This document shows positions 9,576-17,234 of a stretch of DNA of 64,000 nucleotides, piece after piece. This stretch comes from Larkinella bovis (GTDB lineage: Bacteria > Bacteroidota > Bacteroidia > Cytophagales > Spirosomataceae). Below the pieces are notes generated by a model. The model had not been told where the DNA came from. It saw nothing but the letters and a program-made list of their open reading frames with translations, and did no database searches. Every line of letters begins with the position of its first letter. The first letter of the stretch is position 1. Location of the stretch: contig NZ_JBHSMA010000002.1 in assembly GCF_042655385.1 (NCBI RefSeq), positions 62,001-126,000 of the forward strand, read 5' to 3'. The translations under genes were made by a program, and so were the position numbers.

Positions 9576-9583
9576 TATCTTTG
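9576..9583 (+). promoter_or_regulatory. Putative -7 box of the purH promoter
   Basis: TATCTTTG fits the Bacteroidota -7 consensus TAnnTTTG. No TTG lies 17-20 bases upstream, so the -33 part is poor. If used, transcription would begin near 9588, just before the long palindrome that fills the purH leader. Confidence 0.5.
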
Positions 9584-9596
9584 CAGGCATTTAACC

Positions 9597-9690
9597 CTCT
9601 GATCAACTCTGGTGTTCTCTGATTAACCCTGTGTAACAGTGTAAAGGTTATAACACAGAGTGGATCAGAGAACACCAGAGTTAATCAGAG
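9597..9690. repeat. Long palindromic element in the purH leader
   Basis: Two 40-base arms (9597-9636 and 9651-9690) pair at 35 of 40 positions around a 14-base loop. Each arm is itself two related 20-base units beginning CTCTGAT. Related sequence occurs at 63131-63229. It ends 14 bases before the purH ATG, so the transcript would carry a large hairpin at its 5' end. Confidence 0.85.
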
Positions 9691-9704
9691 AAATAGTTCT
9701 TTTT

Positions 9705-11222
9705 ATGTCGAAGACCATTCAATCTGCGCTTATTTCGGTTTATTACAAAGACGGCCTGGAACCGCTGGTTCGTCTGCTGCATCAAAACGGTGTGCTGTTG
9801 TATTCAACGGGCGGAACCCAGACGTTCATCGAGCAACTGGGCATTCCGGTAACGGCCGTGGAAGACATTACCGGCTATCCGTCCATTTTTGGCGGACGCG
9901 TCAAAACACTGCACCCGGTTGTCTTTGGGGGGATTCTTTACCGCCGGAATCTGGCCGAGGACGTTGCTCAGGCCAGCCGTCACGACATCAATCCCATCGA
10001 TCTGGTGGTGGTCGACCTGTATCCGTTTGAGGAAACCGTGGCGTCGGGTGCGTCGGATGAAGACATTATTGAAAAGATCGATATTGGCGGTATTTCGCTC
10101 ATCCGGGCGGCTGCCAAGAACTACGAAGATGTGCTGATCGTTTCGTCCCGGAACCAGTACGAAGACGTGGTCAACCTCCTGACAAAGAAGCAGGGCGCGA
10201 CGGATGTGGAAGACCGTCGGCGGTTTGCCAAAGAAGCCTTCGCCATGTCGTCGGGGTACGACCGGGCGATTCACAATTATTTTGCGGCATCGGTTGCGGA
10301 CGAGAGCGATTTTCGTCAATTGCCCGCCCAGTCGTTGCGCTACGGCGAAAACCCGCACCAGCAGGCGACGTTCTACGGCGATCTGAACGCCCTGTTTGAC
10401 CAGTTGAACGGAAAAGAACTGTCGTATAACAACCTGGTCGATGTGGATGCCTGCGTGAGCCTGATCGACGAGTTTACGGACACCACCTTTGCCATCATCA
10501 AACACACCAATGCCTGCGGTGTTGCGTCGGCCCCGACGGCCAAAGAAGCGTATGTAAATGCGCTGGCCTGCGACCCGGTTTCGGCCTTTGGAGGGGTGAT
10601 AATTACCAACACCAAAGTCGATCTGGAAACCGCCGAAGAGCTGAATAAACTCTTCATGGAAATCCTGATTGCCCCCGAATACGACGACGACGCCCTGAAG
10701 CTGCTGAGTGCAAAGAAAAACCGTATCTTGTTGAAACGGAAGCCCGTTACGTTTAGTCCGAAGATGTTCAAGACCTTGCTGAACGGCGTGCTGGAGCAGG
10801 ATAAGGATAACCGGACCGAAACCGCCAGCCAGTTTAAAACCGTCACGGAAAAGCCCCCCACCGACAGTGAACAACGCGCCCTGGAGTTTGCGCTGAAAAT
10901 TTGCAAGCATACCAAATCGAATACGATTGTGCTGGCCAACGACGGCCAGTTGTTAGCCAGCGGTGTCGGGCAGACCAGCCGTGTCGATGCGCTCAAACAG
11001 GCGATTGAGAAAGCCCGGACGTTCGGGTTCGACCTGAAAGGGGCGGTGATGGCGTCGGATGCCTTCTTCCCGTTCTCCGACTGCGTGGAAATTGCGGGCG
11101 AAGCCGGTATTTCGGCGGTGGTCCAGCCCGGAGGTTCCATTCGTGACAAAGACAGCATCGATGCCTGCAACCAGCGCGGGATGGCGATGGTAACCACGGG
11201 CGTGCGGCATTTCAAACACTGA
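9705..11222 (+). CDS. purH: Bifunctional AICAR formyltransferase / IMP cyclohydrolase
   Basis: The 505-residue enzyme catalyses the last two steps of purine synthesis: formylation of AICAR with 10-formyl-tetrahydrofolate and ring closure to IMP. The N-terminal MGS-like cyclohydrolase domain (to about residue 190) shows STGGTQTFIEQLG and GGRVKTLHPVVFGGIL; the C-terminal transformylase domain shows RYGENPHQQA, KHTNACGVA and the final VQPGGSIRDKDSIDACNQ. The ATG at 9705 starts MSKTIQSALISVYYKDG, the usual family beginning; an upstream GTG at 9660 lies inside the palindromic leader and is rejected. It is followed at once by plsC-like and gatC genes, forming a short housekeeping operon. Confidence 0.97.
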   Translation: MSKTIQSALISVYYKDGLEPLVRLLHQNGVLLYSTGGTQTFIEQLGIPVTAVEDITGYPSIFGGRVKTLHPVVFGGILYRRNLAEDVAQASRHDINPIDLVVVDLYPFEETVASGASDEDIIEKIDIGGISLIRAAAKNYEDVLIVSSRNQYEDVVNLLTKKQGATDVEDRRRFAKEAFAMSSGYDRAIHNYFAASVADESDFRQLPAQSLRYGENPHQQATFYGDLNALFDQLNGKELSYNNLVDVDACVSLIDEFTDTTFAIIKHTNACGVASAPTAKEAYVNALACDPVSAFGGVIITNTKVDLETAEELNKLFMEILIAPEYDDDALKLLSAKKNRILLKRKPVTFSPKMFKTLLNGVLEQDKDNRTETASQFKTVTEKPPTDSEQRALEFALKICKHTKSNTIVLANDGQLLASGVGQTSRVDALKQAIEKARTFGFDLKGAVMASDAFFPFSDCVEIAGEAGISAVVQPGGSIRDKDSIDACNQRGMAMVTTGVRHFKH

Positions 11223-11223
11223 T

Positions 11224-11970
11224 ATGTTATACACAATCTGGTGCGGCTTCTGGTTTCTGGCGCTGTTCATCGTGCTGTTTCCATTCATGTTCATTTTTCT
11301 GCAACGCGAAGAATGGAAGCCGTACGCGCACAAAATGAACTACGTCTGGGGGCGGTTATTTTTCTGGATCATCGGGATGCCGCTCGACATCGACTACCGG
11401 TTTCGGCCGGATCCGAAGCGGACGTACGTCTTTTGTGCCAACCATTTCTCGTACCTGGATATCGCCGTTATGGGCTTGATTATCCGGAACTACTACGCCT
11501 TTGTCGGTAAAAGCGGCATCAAGCGCGCGCCCCTGTTCGGCTATATGTTTGCCAAACTGCACATTCAGGTGGATCGCAGCCAGGCCAACAGCCGGGCCTA
11601 TTCGCTTTCGAAGGGCATCCGGACGCTGAAAAGCGGGCGTAGTATCATGATTTTTCCGGAAGGAGGCATTCGGGCCAAACACCCGCCCAAAATGTTTCAT
11701 CCGTTCAAAGATGGGGCGTTTACGATGGCCGTGCAGCAGCAGGTGCCGATTGTGCCGATTGCGCTGCTGAATAATCACGAAATTTTCCCGGACAAGAAAA
11801 AAATGCGGATGCACTGGCGCCGGATCAAGGTAGTGGTGCATCCGCCCATTGAAACGAAGGGGCTGACGCAGGCCGACGTGGAGCAATTGAAGGAAGAAAC
11901 GTACCGGATTATCGACGGGTCGCTGATGGCCCAATCGGCCAGCCGCCCTTTACTGAAAAATAACCTATGA
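11224..11970 (+). CDS. 1-acyl-glycerol-3-phosphate acyltransferase (PlsC family)
   Basis: The 248-residue membrane-associated acyltransferase should transfer a fatty acyl group to lysophosphatidate or a related lysolipid. It has an N-terminal hydrophobic segment (about residues 1-25), the catalytic HX4D motif in NHFSYLD, the substrate motif FPEGGIR, and a following VPIVPIAL block, all typical of the family. The start lies one base after the purH stop, and its end overlaps the gatC start by four bases, so the three genes are almost certainly co-transcribed. Confidence 0.92.
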   Translation: MLYTIWCGFWFLALFIVLFPFMFIFLQREEWKPYAHKMNYVWGRLFFWIIGMPLDIDYRFRPDPKRTYVFCANHFSYLDIAVMGLIIRNYYAFVGKSGIKRAPLFGYMFAKLHIQVDRSQANSRAYSLSKGIRTLKSGRSIMIFPEGGIRAKHPPKMFHPFKDGAFTMAVQQQVPIVPIALLNNHEIFPDKKKMRMHWRRIKVVVHPPIETKGLTQADVEQLKEETYRIIDGSLMAQSASRPLLKNNL

Positions 11971-12254
11971 AAGTTGATCACGAAACCCTGCATAAAATCG
12001 CGCATCTCGCCCGGCTGGATGTCCGGCCGGAGGAAGAACAATCGCTGATTGAGAGCCTGAATGAGGTGTTAACGTGGATGGAACAGCTCAACGAAATTGA
12101 TACGACCGGTGTCGAACCGTTGACCCATATTTCGGCGGAATTGAACGTGCTGCGCGAAGACGAGGTGGCGAATCAGCTGCCGCGCGAACAGGCGCTGGCC
12201 AATGCCCCGGAGAAGAATGATGCCTATTTTCAGGTGCCGAAAGTGATTGAATAA
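11967..12254 (+). CDS. gatC: Asp-tRNA(Asn)/Glu-tRNA(Gln) amidotransferase subunit C
   Basis: The 95-residue protein is the small stabilising subunit of the GatCAB complex, which amidates misacylated tRNAs. The family pattern is present: an N-terminal helix with HKIAHLARLDV, the central LNEVLTWMEQLNEIDTTGVEPLTH segment that wraps around GatA, and a C-terminal AP-KNDAYFQVPKVIE tail. The start overlaps the end of the acyltransferase gene (ATGA), implying translational coupling. gatA and gatB are not in the window. Confidence 0.95.
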   Translation: MKVDHETLHKIAHLARLDVRPEEEQSLIESLNEVLTWMEQLNEIDTTGVEPLTHISAELNVLREDEVANQLPREQALANAPEKNDAYFQVPKVIE

Positions 12255-12292
12255 GAGCGGTTTTGCAGGAATGTAGCCCTGGAATTGCCGGT

Positions 12293-12784
12293 TTAGCCCT
12301 GCCACCGGCTGACTTCGCCTGTATCCGGACATTCGGCCAGCAATTGCTGGTTGGTTTTCCGCAAAACCGGGTGGATAAACGCCGGGGCGATTTCCGTCAG
12401 CGGGACCAGCGTAAACCGCCGTTCGTGGAGGAACGGATGCGGCAGAATCAGCGTTTCGCTTCGCTGAATGTGATCATCGACGTACAGCAAATCGATGTCG
12501 ATGAGCCGACTACCCCATTTTTCGCGCCGGATGCGGCCCAGTCGGTTTTCGATGGCCTGCGTTTTTTGCAGGATTTCCTCGGGCGGAAACACACTCAATA
12601 CCTTCAGCACCTGGTTTAAAAAGGCGGGCTGGTCGGTAATGCCCCAGGCTGCGGTTTCGTACAGCGCCGATTGCTCCAAAACCGGCCCCAGATCGATCCG
12701 GATGGTTTCGAGCGCCCGGTGCAGGGTAGCAGCCCGATCACCCAGGTTGGCACCGAGCAGCAGAAAAACCGTATGCGTCGTCAT
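12293..12784 (-). CDS. folK: 2-amino-4-hydroxy-6-hydroxymethyldihydropteridine pyrophosphokinase
   Basis: The 163-residue enzyme transfers pyrophosphate from ATP to hydroxymethyl-dihydropterin in folate synthesis. It has the family start LLGANLGDR, the E-TAAWGITDQPAFLNQ substrate region, and the signature SRLIDIDLLYVDD with the metal-binding Asp pair, followed by LPHPFLHERRFTL. The length is normal. Its ATG lies three bases after the stop of the upstream AAA ATPase gene on the same strand, so the two are co-transcribed. It converges with gatC across a 38-base gap that shows no terminator. Confidence 0.95.
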   Translation of the reverse strand: MTTHTVFLLLGANLGDRAATLHRALETIRIDLGPVLEQSALYETAAWGITDQPAFLNQVLKVLSVFPPEEILQKTQAIENRLGRIRREKWGSRLIDIDLLYVDDHIQRSETLILPHPFLHERRFTLVPLTEIAPAFIHPVLRKTNQQLLAECPDTGEVSRWQG

Positions 12785-12787
12785 GCA

Positions 12788-13834
12788 CTAAAAGCCAATG
12801 GCCCGTTTCGCTTTATTGGCAAAATGAACCTCCTCTTCCAGGTGATAAATATCCGCCAGGGTCATGGGCTGGGCCGTGCGGTAGGCAAGTTCGCGTTCTT
12901 CGAGCAGGCGGTTGGCTTTCTCGGTAGCCAGTTCCTGAAATTCATAGCGGGCGATGAGCCGCCCTTTTCGCAGAAGTGCCGGGTCGAGCCGGTTGATGTC
13001 GGTATTGAACGTACAGATGATCTGAATGGCCAGACAGTCGGCCAGCAAACCGTCGGTCAGGTTTAACAGGTTGGAAACGGCGGCATTCCGCACGTCGGTT
13101 TCGCGGTCCATCAGCACCTGCTCGGCTTCTTCGATAACCAGAATCGAATTGCGCTGTTCGAGCAGAAACGGGATAAAACCGGGTTGCGTCATCACCTCCA
13201 CCAGTTGGGGGGGCAACACCAGAATCTGCTTGGAAAGCTGCGTTGTCAGGTGGCGAATCAGGTTGGTTTTCCCAGTTCCCGGTTTGCCATGCAGAATAAT
13301 CAGCCCCTTTTCGCCGGTTGCGTTCAAGCGGTTGGTCAGTTTTTCGTAAACCGGCCCGAGGTCGTCGTTATAATGCTTTTCCAGGTCGAGCGGCAACAGC
13401 TTCAGCTGGGTTTCCTCAACCACCAGTTCGTTATACTGCTGCGTAATGAGTCCAACCTTGCCCAGCGAATTGTCCGGGTCCGGAATCTTGTACGCATCCA
13501 GACCGGTCAGAACCCGATCCAGGATTTCACGACTGGTGTAGCCGCCTAGAACGGAATACGCTTTCATGGCGGGCAGGTAATGCAACCGGAGCAGCACGCC
13601 ATCGGGATGCGACCAGAAGGAATGTTCCTCCTGTTTGGTGAACAGTTCGGTGCGCTCGTGCACCTTCGTAAACCGCTGCTCGGTCAGAAAATTGGGCAGG
13701 GTCATTTCGAACTGATGACGGCAGATGAGCTGATTCGGAAAAACGCCAAACTGCTGAACGAAATAATAGATATTGGGAAAATCGTCGTCGTCGGGCGAGA
13801 ATTTATACTGATCGGCAGGTAGTTTCCAAGACAT
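12788..13834 (-). CDS. AAA family ATPase with uncharacterised N-terminal half
   Basis: The 348-residue protein has an N-terminal half of unknown fold (about residues 1-165, with many aromatic residues) and a C-terminal AAA ATPase core: Walker A GKPGTGKTN near residue 185, Walker B ILVIEEAEQ near 235, and a sensor-1/arginine region FNTDINRLDPALLRKGRL near 275. The last motif is very like that of BCS1-type AAA proteins. The ATG at 13834 (MSWKLPAD) is preferred to one nine codons upstream, as it lies closer to conserved-looking sequence; this is uncertain. No membrane segment is seen. The gene is tightly linked to folK. Function is not known. Confidence 0.8.
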   Translation of the reverse strand: MSWKLPADQYKFSPDDDDFPNIYYFVQQFGVFPNQLICRHQFEMTLPNFLTEQRFTKVHERTELFTKQEEHSFWSHPDGVLLRLHYLPAMKAYSVLGGYTSREILDRVLTGLDAYKIPDPDNSLGKVGLITQQYNELVVEETQLKLLPLDLEKHYNDDLGPVYEKLTNRLNATGEKGLIILHGKPGTGKTNLIRHLTTQLSKQILVLPPQLVEVMTQPGFIPFLLEQRNSILVIEEAEQVLMDRETDVRNAAVSNLLNLTDGLLADCLAIQIICTFNTDINRLDPALLRKGRLIARYEFQELATEKANRLLEERELAYRTAQPMTLADIYHLEEEVHFANKAKRAIGF

Positions 13835-13869
13835 GCTGTAAAAATCGTGCAATGCCCGCAAACGTGCAA

Positions 13870-13920
13870 AAAAACCGTCATAAACCCGCCCGATTTCATA
13901 AAACCGGGCGGGTTTATGAC
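13870..13920 (-). terminator. Rho-independent terminator after the TspO-like gene
   Basis: A perfect 16-bp stem (13877-13892 with 13905-13920) with a 12-base loop is followed on the minus strand by GG and a run of seven T (7 A at 13868-13874 on the plus strand). It ends the TspO-like gene and insulates the AAA-folK unit. Confidence 0.9.
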
Positions 13921-13924
13921 GCCA

Positions 13925-14707
13925 TCAATTGAACGAAGGCGTGGGGTGCGATGGGGAGTTGGGCCGTTGGAAAAAACTGACCACCCATACCAGGGCGGCA
14001 ATACTGGCACCAAGGATGGCGACCAGCGAAACCGACCCGTTGCCTTGTTGGCCGGCGGCAATAGCGGCATACGCCCAGACAAAAACCAGCAGGTAGGCAA
14101 AACTTCGCAGTCGGCTGAAGACAAACAGCCCGATGGCCAGGCCGACCGCAATCATGATCTGTGCCCAGACCGGCCCACTGATTCCCCAACCGTTCCACTG
14201 GGTCGATTCGAGCCAGACGCAGACGTTGGCGATGGTGGCTACCGTTATCCAGCCGAAATAGAGCCCGAACGGGATCCGTGCCAGCCAGGTCTCGGCCGTC
14301 GGTACGTCCGTCGCTTTCAGCCGGAGGCCCAGGTTAATGCCGTAGAGCGTATACAGAATACCGGCAATGAACAGAACGGAGACAAAAAGCCATTCATTCT
14401 GGAAAATCACCAGCCACAGGCTGTTGAACAAACCGTTCAGGACCACCAGGGGGCCAATAGCCCGAAACCGTGGATTGGTTCGCTGCGACGGTAACGCCTG
14501 ATAAATTGCAAAACCAAGTAACCCCAGGTAAATAACCCCCCAGATGGAGAAGGCAAAACCGGCGGGCGTGAAGTCGGTGAAATATTTGTCGGAAACCTGG
14601 GCGTTGGTCTGGCCACCAAAAGGAACTGCGCTCGACAGGTAGTTCATGACGATGGTTGAAATAAGGATGAAAACCACCAGGAACTGCCGGATTTTATCGT
14701 TTTTCAT
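13925..14707 (-). CDS. TspO/MBR-like tryptophan-rich membrane protein
   Basis: The 260-residue protein has about eight hydrophobic segments and is rich in Trp. The block FTPAGFAFSIWGVIYLGLLGFAIYQ near residues 47-70 is characteristic of tryptophan-rich sensory protein (TspO-like) membrane proteins of Bacteroidota, which are longer than the five-helix TspO of about 160 residues. Family members bind porphyrins or tetrapyrroles, but in this long version a transport or sensing role is only inferred. It is a single-gene transcript, closed by the hairpin downstream. The name is a family call, not a function. Confidence 0.7.
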   Translation of the reverse strand: MKNDKIRQFLVVFILISTIVMNYLSSAVPFGGQTNAQVSDKYFTDFTPAGFAFSIWGVIYLGLLGFAIYQALPSQRTNPRFRAIGPLVVLNGLFNSLWLVIFQNEWLFVSVLFIAGILYTLYGINLGLRLKATDVPTAETWLARIPFGLYFGWITVATIANVCVWLESTQWNGWGISGPVWAQIMIAVGLAIGLFVFSRLRSFAYLLVFVWAYAAIAAGQQGNGSVSLVAILGASIAALVWVVSFFQRPNSPSHPTPSFN

Positions 14708-14857
14708 AACAAAACGGGTTTACAGTTTGCCGGTTTTCCGTGGCCGGTTTTTAGTTCGCTCCGCATCCGTTAGGAAATGCGTCAACGACCGAAAACCGGC
14801 TATGAAAAACCGTACACTATAAACCCGTTCGATGAGTCAAGGTTTGAAACCCGGACC

Positions 14858-16846
14858 TTAGAAGTCCAAAATCTTGAACTCCGTCCGGCGGTTGCGCTGG
14901 TGTTCGTCCTCGGTTTTGGCCTGTTTGACGATCAGCTGCGTTTCGCCGTAGCCTTTCGCAATCAGGCGGTCTGCGGCAATGCCTTTGGAAACGATGTAAT
15001 CGACGGCGGCTTTGGCCCGGTTCTGCGACAGGCGCATGTTATAGGCATCCGCGGCCCGAACGTCGGTATGCGAACTCAGCTCGATTTTCAGCGTCGGATT
15101 GTCTTTCAGGATCGTGACAAGTTTGTCCAGTTCTTCCGCAGCGTCGGGCCGGATGTTGTATTTATCCAGGTCGTAATAAATATTTTCGAGCACGAACGTT
15201 TTACCCAGCGACACTTTATCGAGCAGAATCGGGACGTCGAACGTCGTATCGGTCTCGGCTTTTTTCAGGAAGATCGGCGGAATACTCCGGCCCTGCATCG
15301 TAAACTGTTCGCGTTTGGTCAGATAACCGGGGCGCTCCACCAGAATCGTATAATCCTTTCCTTCCTTCAGCGGGAATTTGCCGTAGGTGCCGGGATCGCC
15401 CGTCAGCGCATCGCCAATCGGTGTTTCCACGCCATCTTCGAGAATCCGGACGCGGGCGGAGTCCAGCGGAGCCTGCGGAGACGCATTTTCCGAAACCGTA
15501 CCGGCAAGGAAATACCGGACGCGCTTGGGGGCTTCGGTCGGGGGTGTTGCCGCAAGGGGCGGATTTTCCGTGGTCCCTTCCGAGTCGTCGAAATAATAAA
15601 TATCGTCGTCCCCCTTGCCGCCTTCGCGGTTCGAGGCAAAATAGCCTTTGTGGTTATCGATCAGCACCAGCCCGAAATCATCCGCCGGCGAGTTGATCGG
15701 CACACCCAGGTTTTCGACGGAAATAATGCCCTGGGAGCGCGTGGCTACGAAAATGTCGAGTTTCCCCAGACCCGGATGCCCGTCGGACGCAAAGTACAGT
15801 TTGCCATCGGCGGCCACGTACGGAAACATCTCGTCGCCCGGCGTGTTGATGTCGCGGCCCATGTTGACCGGACGGCTAAACCGGCCCGACGCATCCATGT
15901 TGGTGCGGTAGAGATCGATCCCGCCCACCGAACCGGTGCGGTTGGAGGCAAAATAAAGGGTCTTGCCATCGGCCGAAAAAGCCGGGCTGCCATCCCAGGC
16001 CGTCGAGTCGCTGATGGGCAGTCGGGCGGGTTCGCTCCAGACCGTACCGTTCAACCGACTGATGTACAGATCGACATCCAGCCCCCCTTTGCGTTTTCCG
16101 TTGTTCCCGCGGGCAAAAATCATGGTTTTGCCGTCCTTCGAGAACGCGGGCGTTCCTTCGTTGGCATCGTCCTTAAAGATGCTGGCGCTGAATTTCTCCG
16201 GATTGTTGCCGGTTTCGTCGGGTTTCTGCGCCAGTTTGATTTTGTACAGACCGGTCATCGGCAACCCGTTGTTCTTGTAGACTTTCTCTTTCCGGGAAGA
16301 CGTAAAAACCAGTTCGTCACCGAGCAGAACCGGGGCGTATTCCGAACCGGGTGAGTTCAGGTTTCCGAGGTTGCGGGGCTGGTACGCAATTTTCTTCTGG
16401 CTGATCACCTCGATGGCGCGCAGGGTTTCGGCTTCGCGCCGGGCTTTTTCCAGATTGACCTTGCTGGCCGGTTTTGACGCAATGTACTGATTCAACTGGG
16501 CCAGGGCTTCGGGATACTGTCCCTGCGCCTTCAGGGCGTAAGCGTAGTACATCTTGGCATTGGCCTCCGTGATTCCGGCCTCAATGGCTTTCTGGTAGAA
16601 CGGGGCCGCCTGCGGAAACCGGTTCGACAGACGGTATGACTCGGCCAGCAGGTAATTCAGCCGGGCTACATCGGTGACACCCTTGCCGTTGGCGGCTTTC
16701 TGTAAATTCTCAATGGCCAGATTGTATTCCCCTTGTTCGAATTGGCGAACGCCTTTTTTATACACCTGCAGGGCGGAGTTGCATCCGGCCAGCCCGATGG
16801 CCAGCCCCAGCGCCACCAGCAAGGAATAGGAGGTACTGATTTTCAT
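14858..16846 (-). CDS. PorE-like lipoprotein: TPR, PD40 propeller, regulatory-like fold, OmpA
   Basis: The 662-residue protein is an outer-membrane lipoprotein (signal ending GLAGC, C22). Domains in order: TPR repeats (about 25-150, with FEQGEYNLAIENLQKAAN), a WD40-like PD40 propeller (about 165-400; repeated FSKDGKTMIFA, FSADGKTLYFASNR, VAADGKLYFASDG), a carboxypeptidase-regulatory-like fold (about 445-530), and an OmpA peptidoglycan-binding domain (about 550-662, with SSHTDVRA, LSQNRAKAA and RNRRTEF). This exact order is that of PorE, the protein that tethers the type IX secretion machine to peptidoglycan. Several paralogues usually exist, so it may be PorE itself or a relative. It is divergent from the flippase gene. 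Confidence 0.88.
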   Translation of the reverse strand: MKISTSYSLLVALGLAIGLAGCNSALQVYKKGVRQFEQGEYNLAIENLQKAANGKGVTDVARLNYLLAESYRLSNRFPQAAPFYQKAIEAGITEANAKMYYAYALKAQGQYPEALAQLNQYIASKPASKVNLEKARREAETLRAIEVISQKKIAYQPRNLGNLNSPGSEYAPVLLGDELVFTSSRKEKVYKNNGLPMTGLYKIKLAQKPDETGNNPEKFSASIFKDDANEGTPAFSKDGKTMIFARGNNGKRKGGLDVDLYISRLNGTVWSEPARLPISDSTAWDGSPAFSADGKTLYFASNRTGSVGGIDLYRTNMDASGRFSRPVNMGRDINTPGDEMFPYVAADGKLYFASDGHPGLGKLDIFVATRSQGIISVENLGVPINSPADDFGLVLIDNHKGYFASNREGGKGDDDIYYFDDSEGTTENPPLAATPPTEAPKRVRYFLAGTVSENASPQAPLDSARVRILEDGVETPIGDALTGDPGTYGKFPLKEGKDYTILVERPGYLTKREQFTMQGRSIPPIFLKKAETDTTFDVPILLDKVSLGKTFVLENIYYDLDKYNIRPDAAEELDKLVTILKDNPTLKIELSSHTDVRAADAYNMRLSQNRAKAAVDYIVSKGIAADRLIAKGYGETQLIVKQAKTEDEHQRNRRTEFKILDF

Positions 16847-17234
16847 ATAGTTACTGGTAACAGTATGCTGTGATTGCCGCCAAGTTAACGATTTATCGCT
16901 TGGCTATACATTTTAACGCTTAGAAGTTGATTTTATTGGCGGAAAATCCGGGGAGAAAGTGGGATTGGCACCAATGAAAAATCCCGCCGGAAGCCGGCAG
17001 GATTTTCGGGAAAGACGCAATTGAATAGAAAACGCCAAAGTGGGGTAAATAGTTTACCTTCTGAAAAATTGTTGCATTATTTTTCAGAATAATTACCCCG
17101 ACAAAAAAATATCAGAACGAATGGAACATAACCTGCTTTTTCGACCCCATGAGCCCCGGAAAGCAGGTCGCAGAGTTCGGGTAAAATACTAGGGCTTTAG
17201 ACCGGAACGCCTATCTTTGTAGTAATGAAAAAGT
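16847..17234. other. Divergent intergenic region with two hairpins, PorE-like / flippase
   Basis: This 388-base AT-rich region carries two inverted repeats. The first (16978-16990 with 16994-17006, 12 of 13 paired) looks like a terminator on the minus strand, yet it lies upstream of the PorE-like gene. The second (17042-17099) has an outer 7-bp arm GGGGTAA/TTACCCC and an inner 11-bp arm TTCTGAAAAAT/ATTTTTCAGAA. No coding sequence or RNA gene is recognised. Confidence 0.6.
17212..17219 (+). promoter_or_regulatory. Putative -7 box of the flippase promoter
   Basis: TATCTTTG matches TAnnTTTG and ends 15 bases before the flippase ATG, implying a very short leader. No TTG is found at the expected -33 distance. 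Confidence 0.5.

Noticed and set aside
9804..10910. Minus-strand frame of 368 codons
   Set aside because: It is antisense to purH, which has complete motifs; no domain is seen in the antisense product.
14777..16354. Plus-strand open frame of 525 codons
   Set aside because: It lies exactly antisense to the PorE-like gene, whose minus-strand frame shows full TPR, propeller and OmpA motifs. The plus frame has no recognisable domain and is rich in Arg and Gly as expected for a GC-rich shadow.
16962..16982. Possible sigma-54 promoter (TTGGCAC)
   Set aside because: TTGGCAC has the -24 GG but the -12 TTGC element is missing at the needed spacing.
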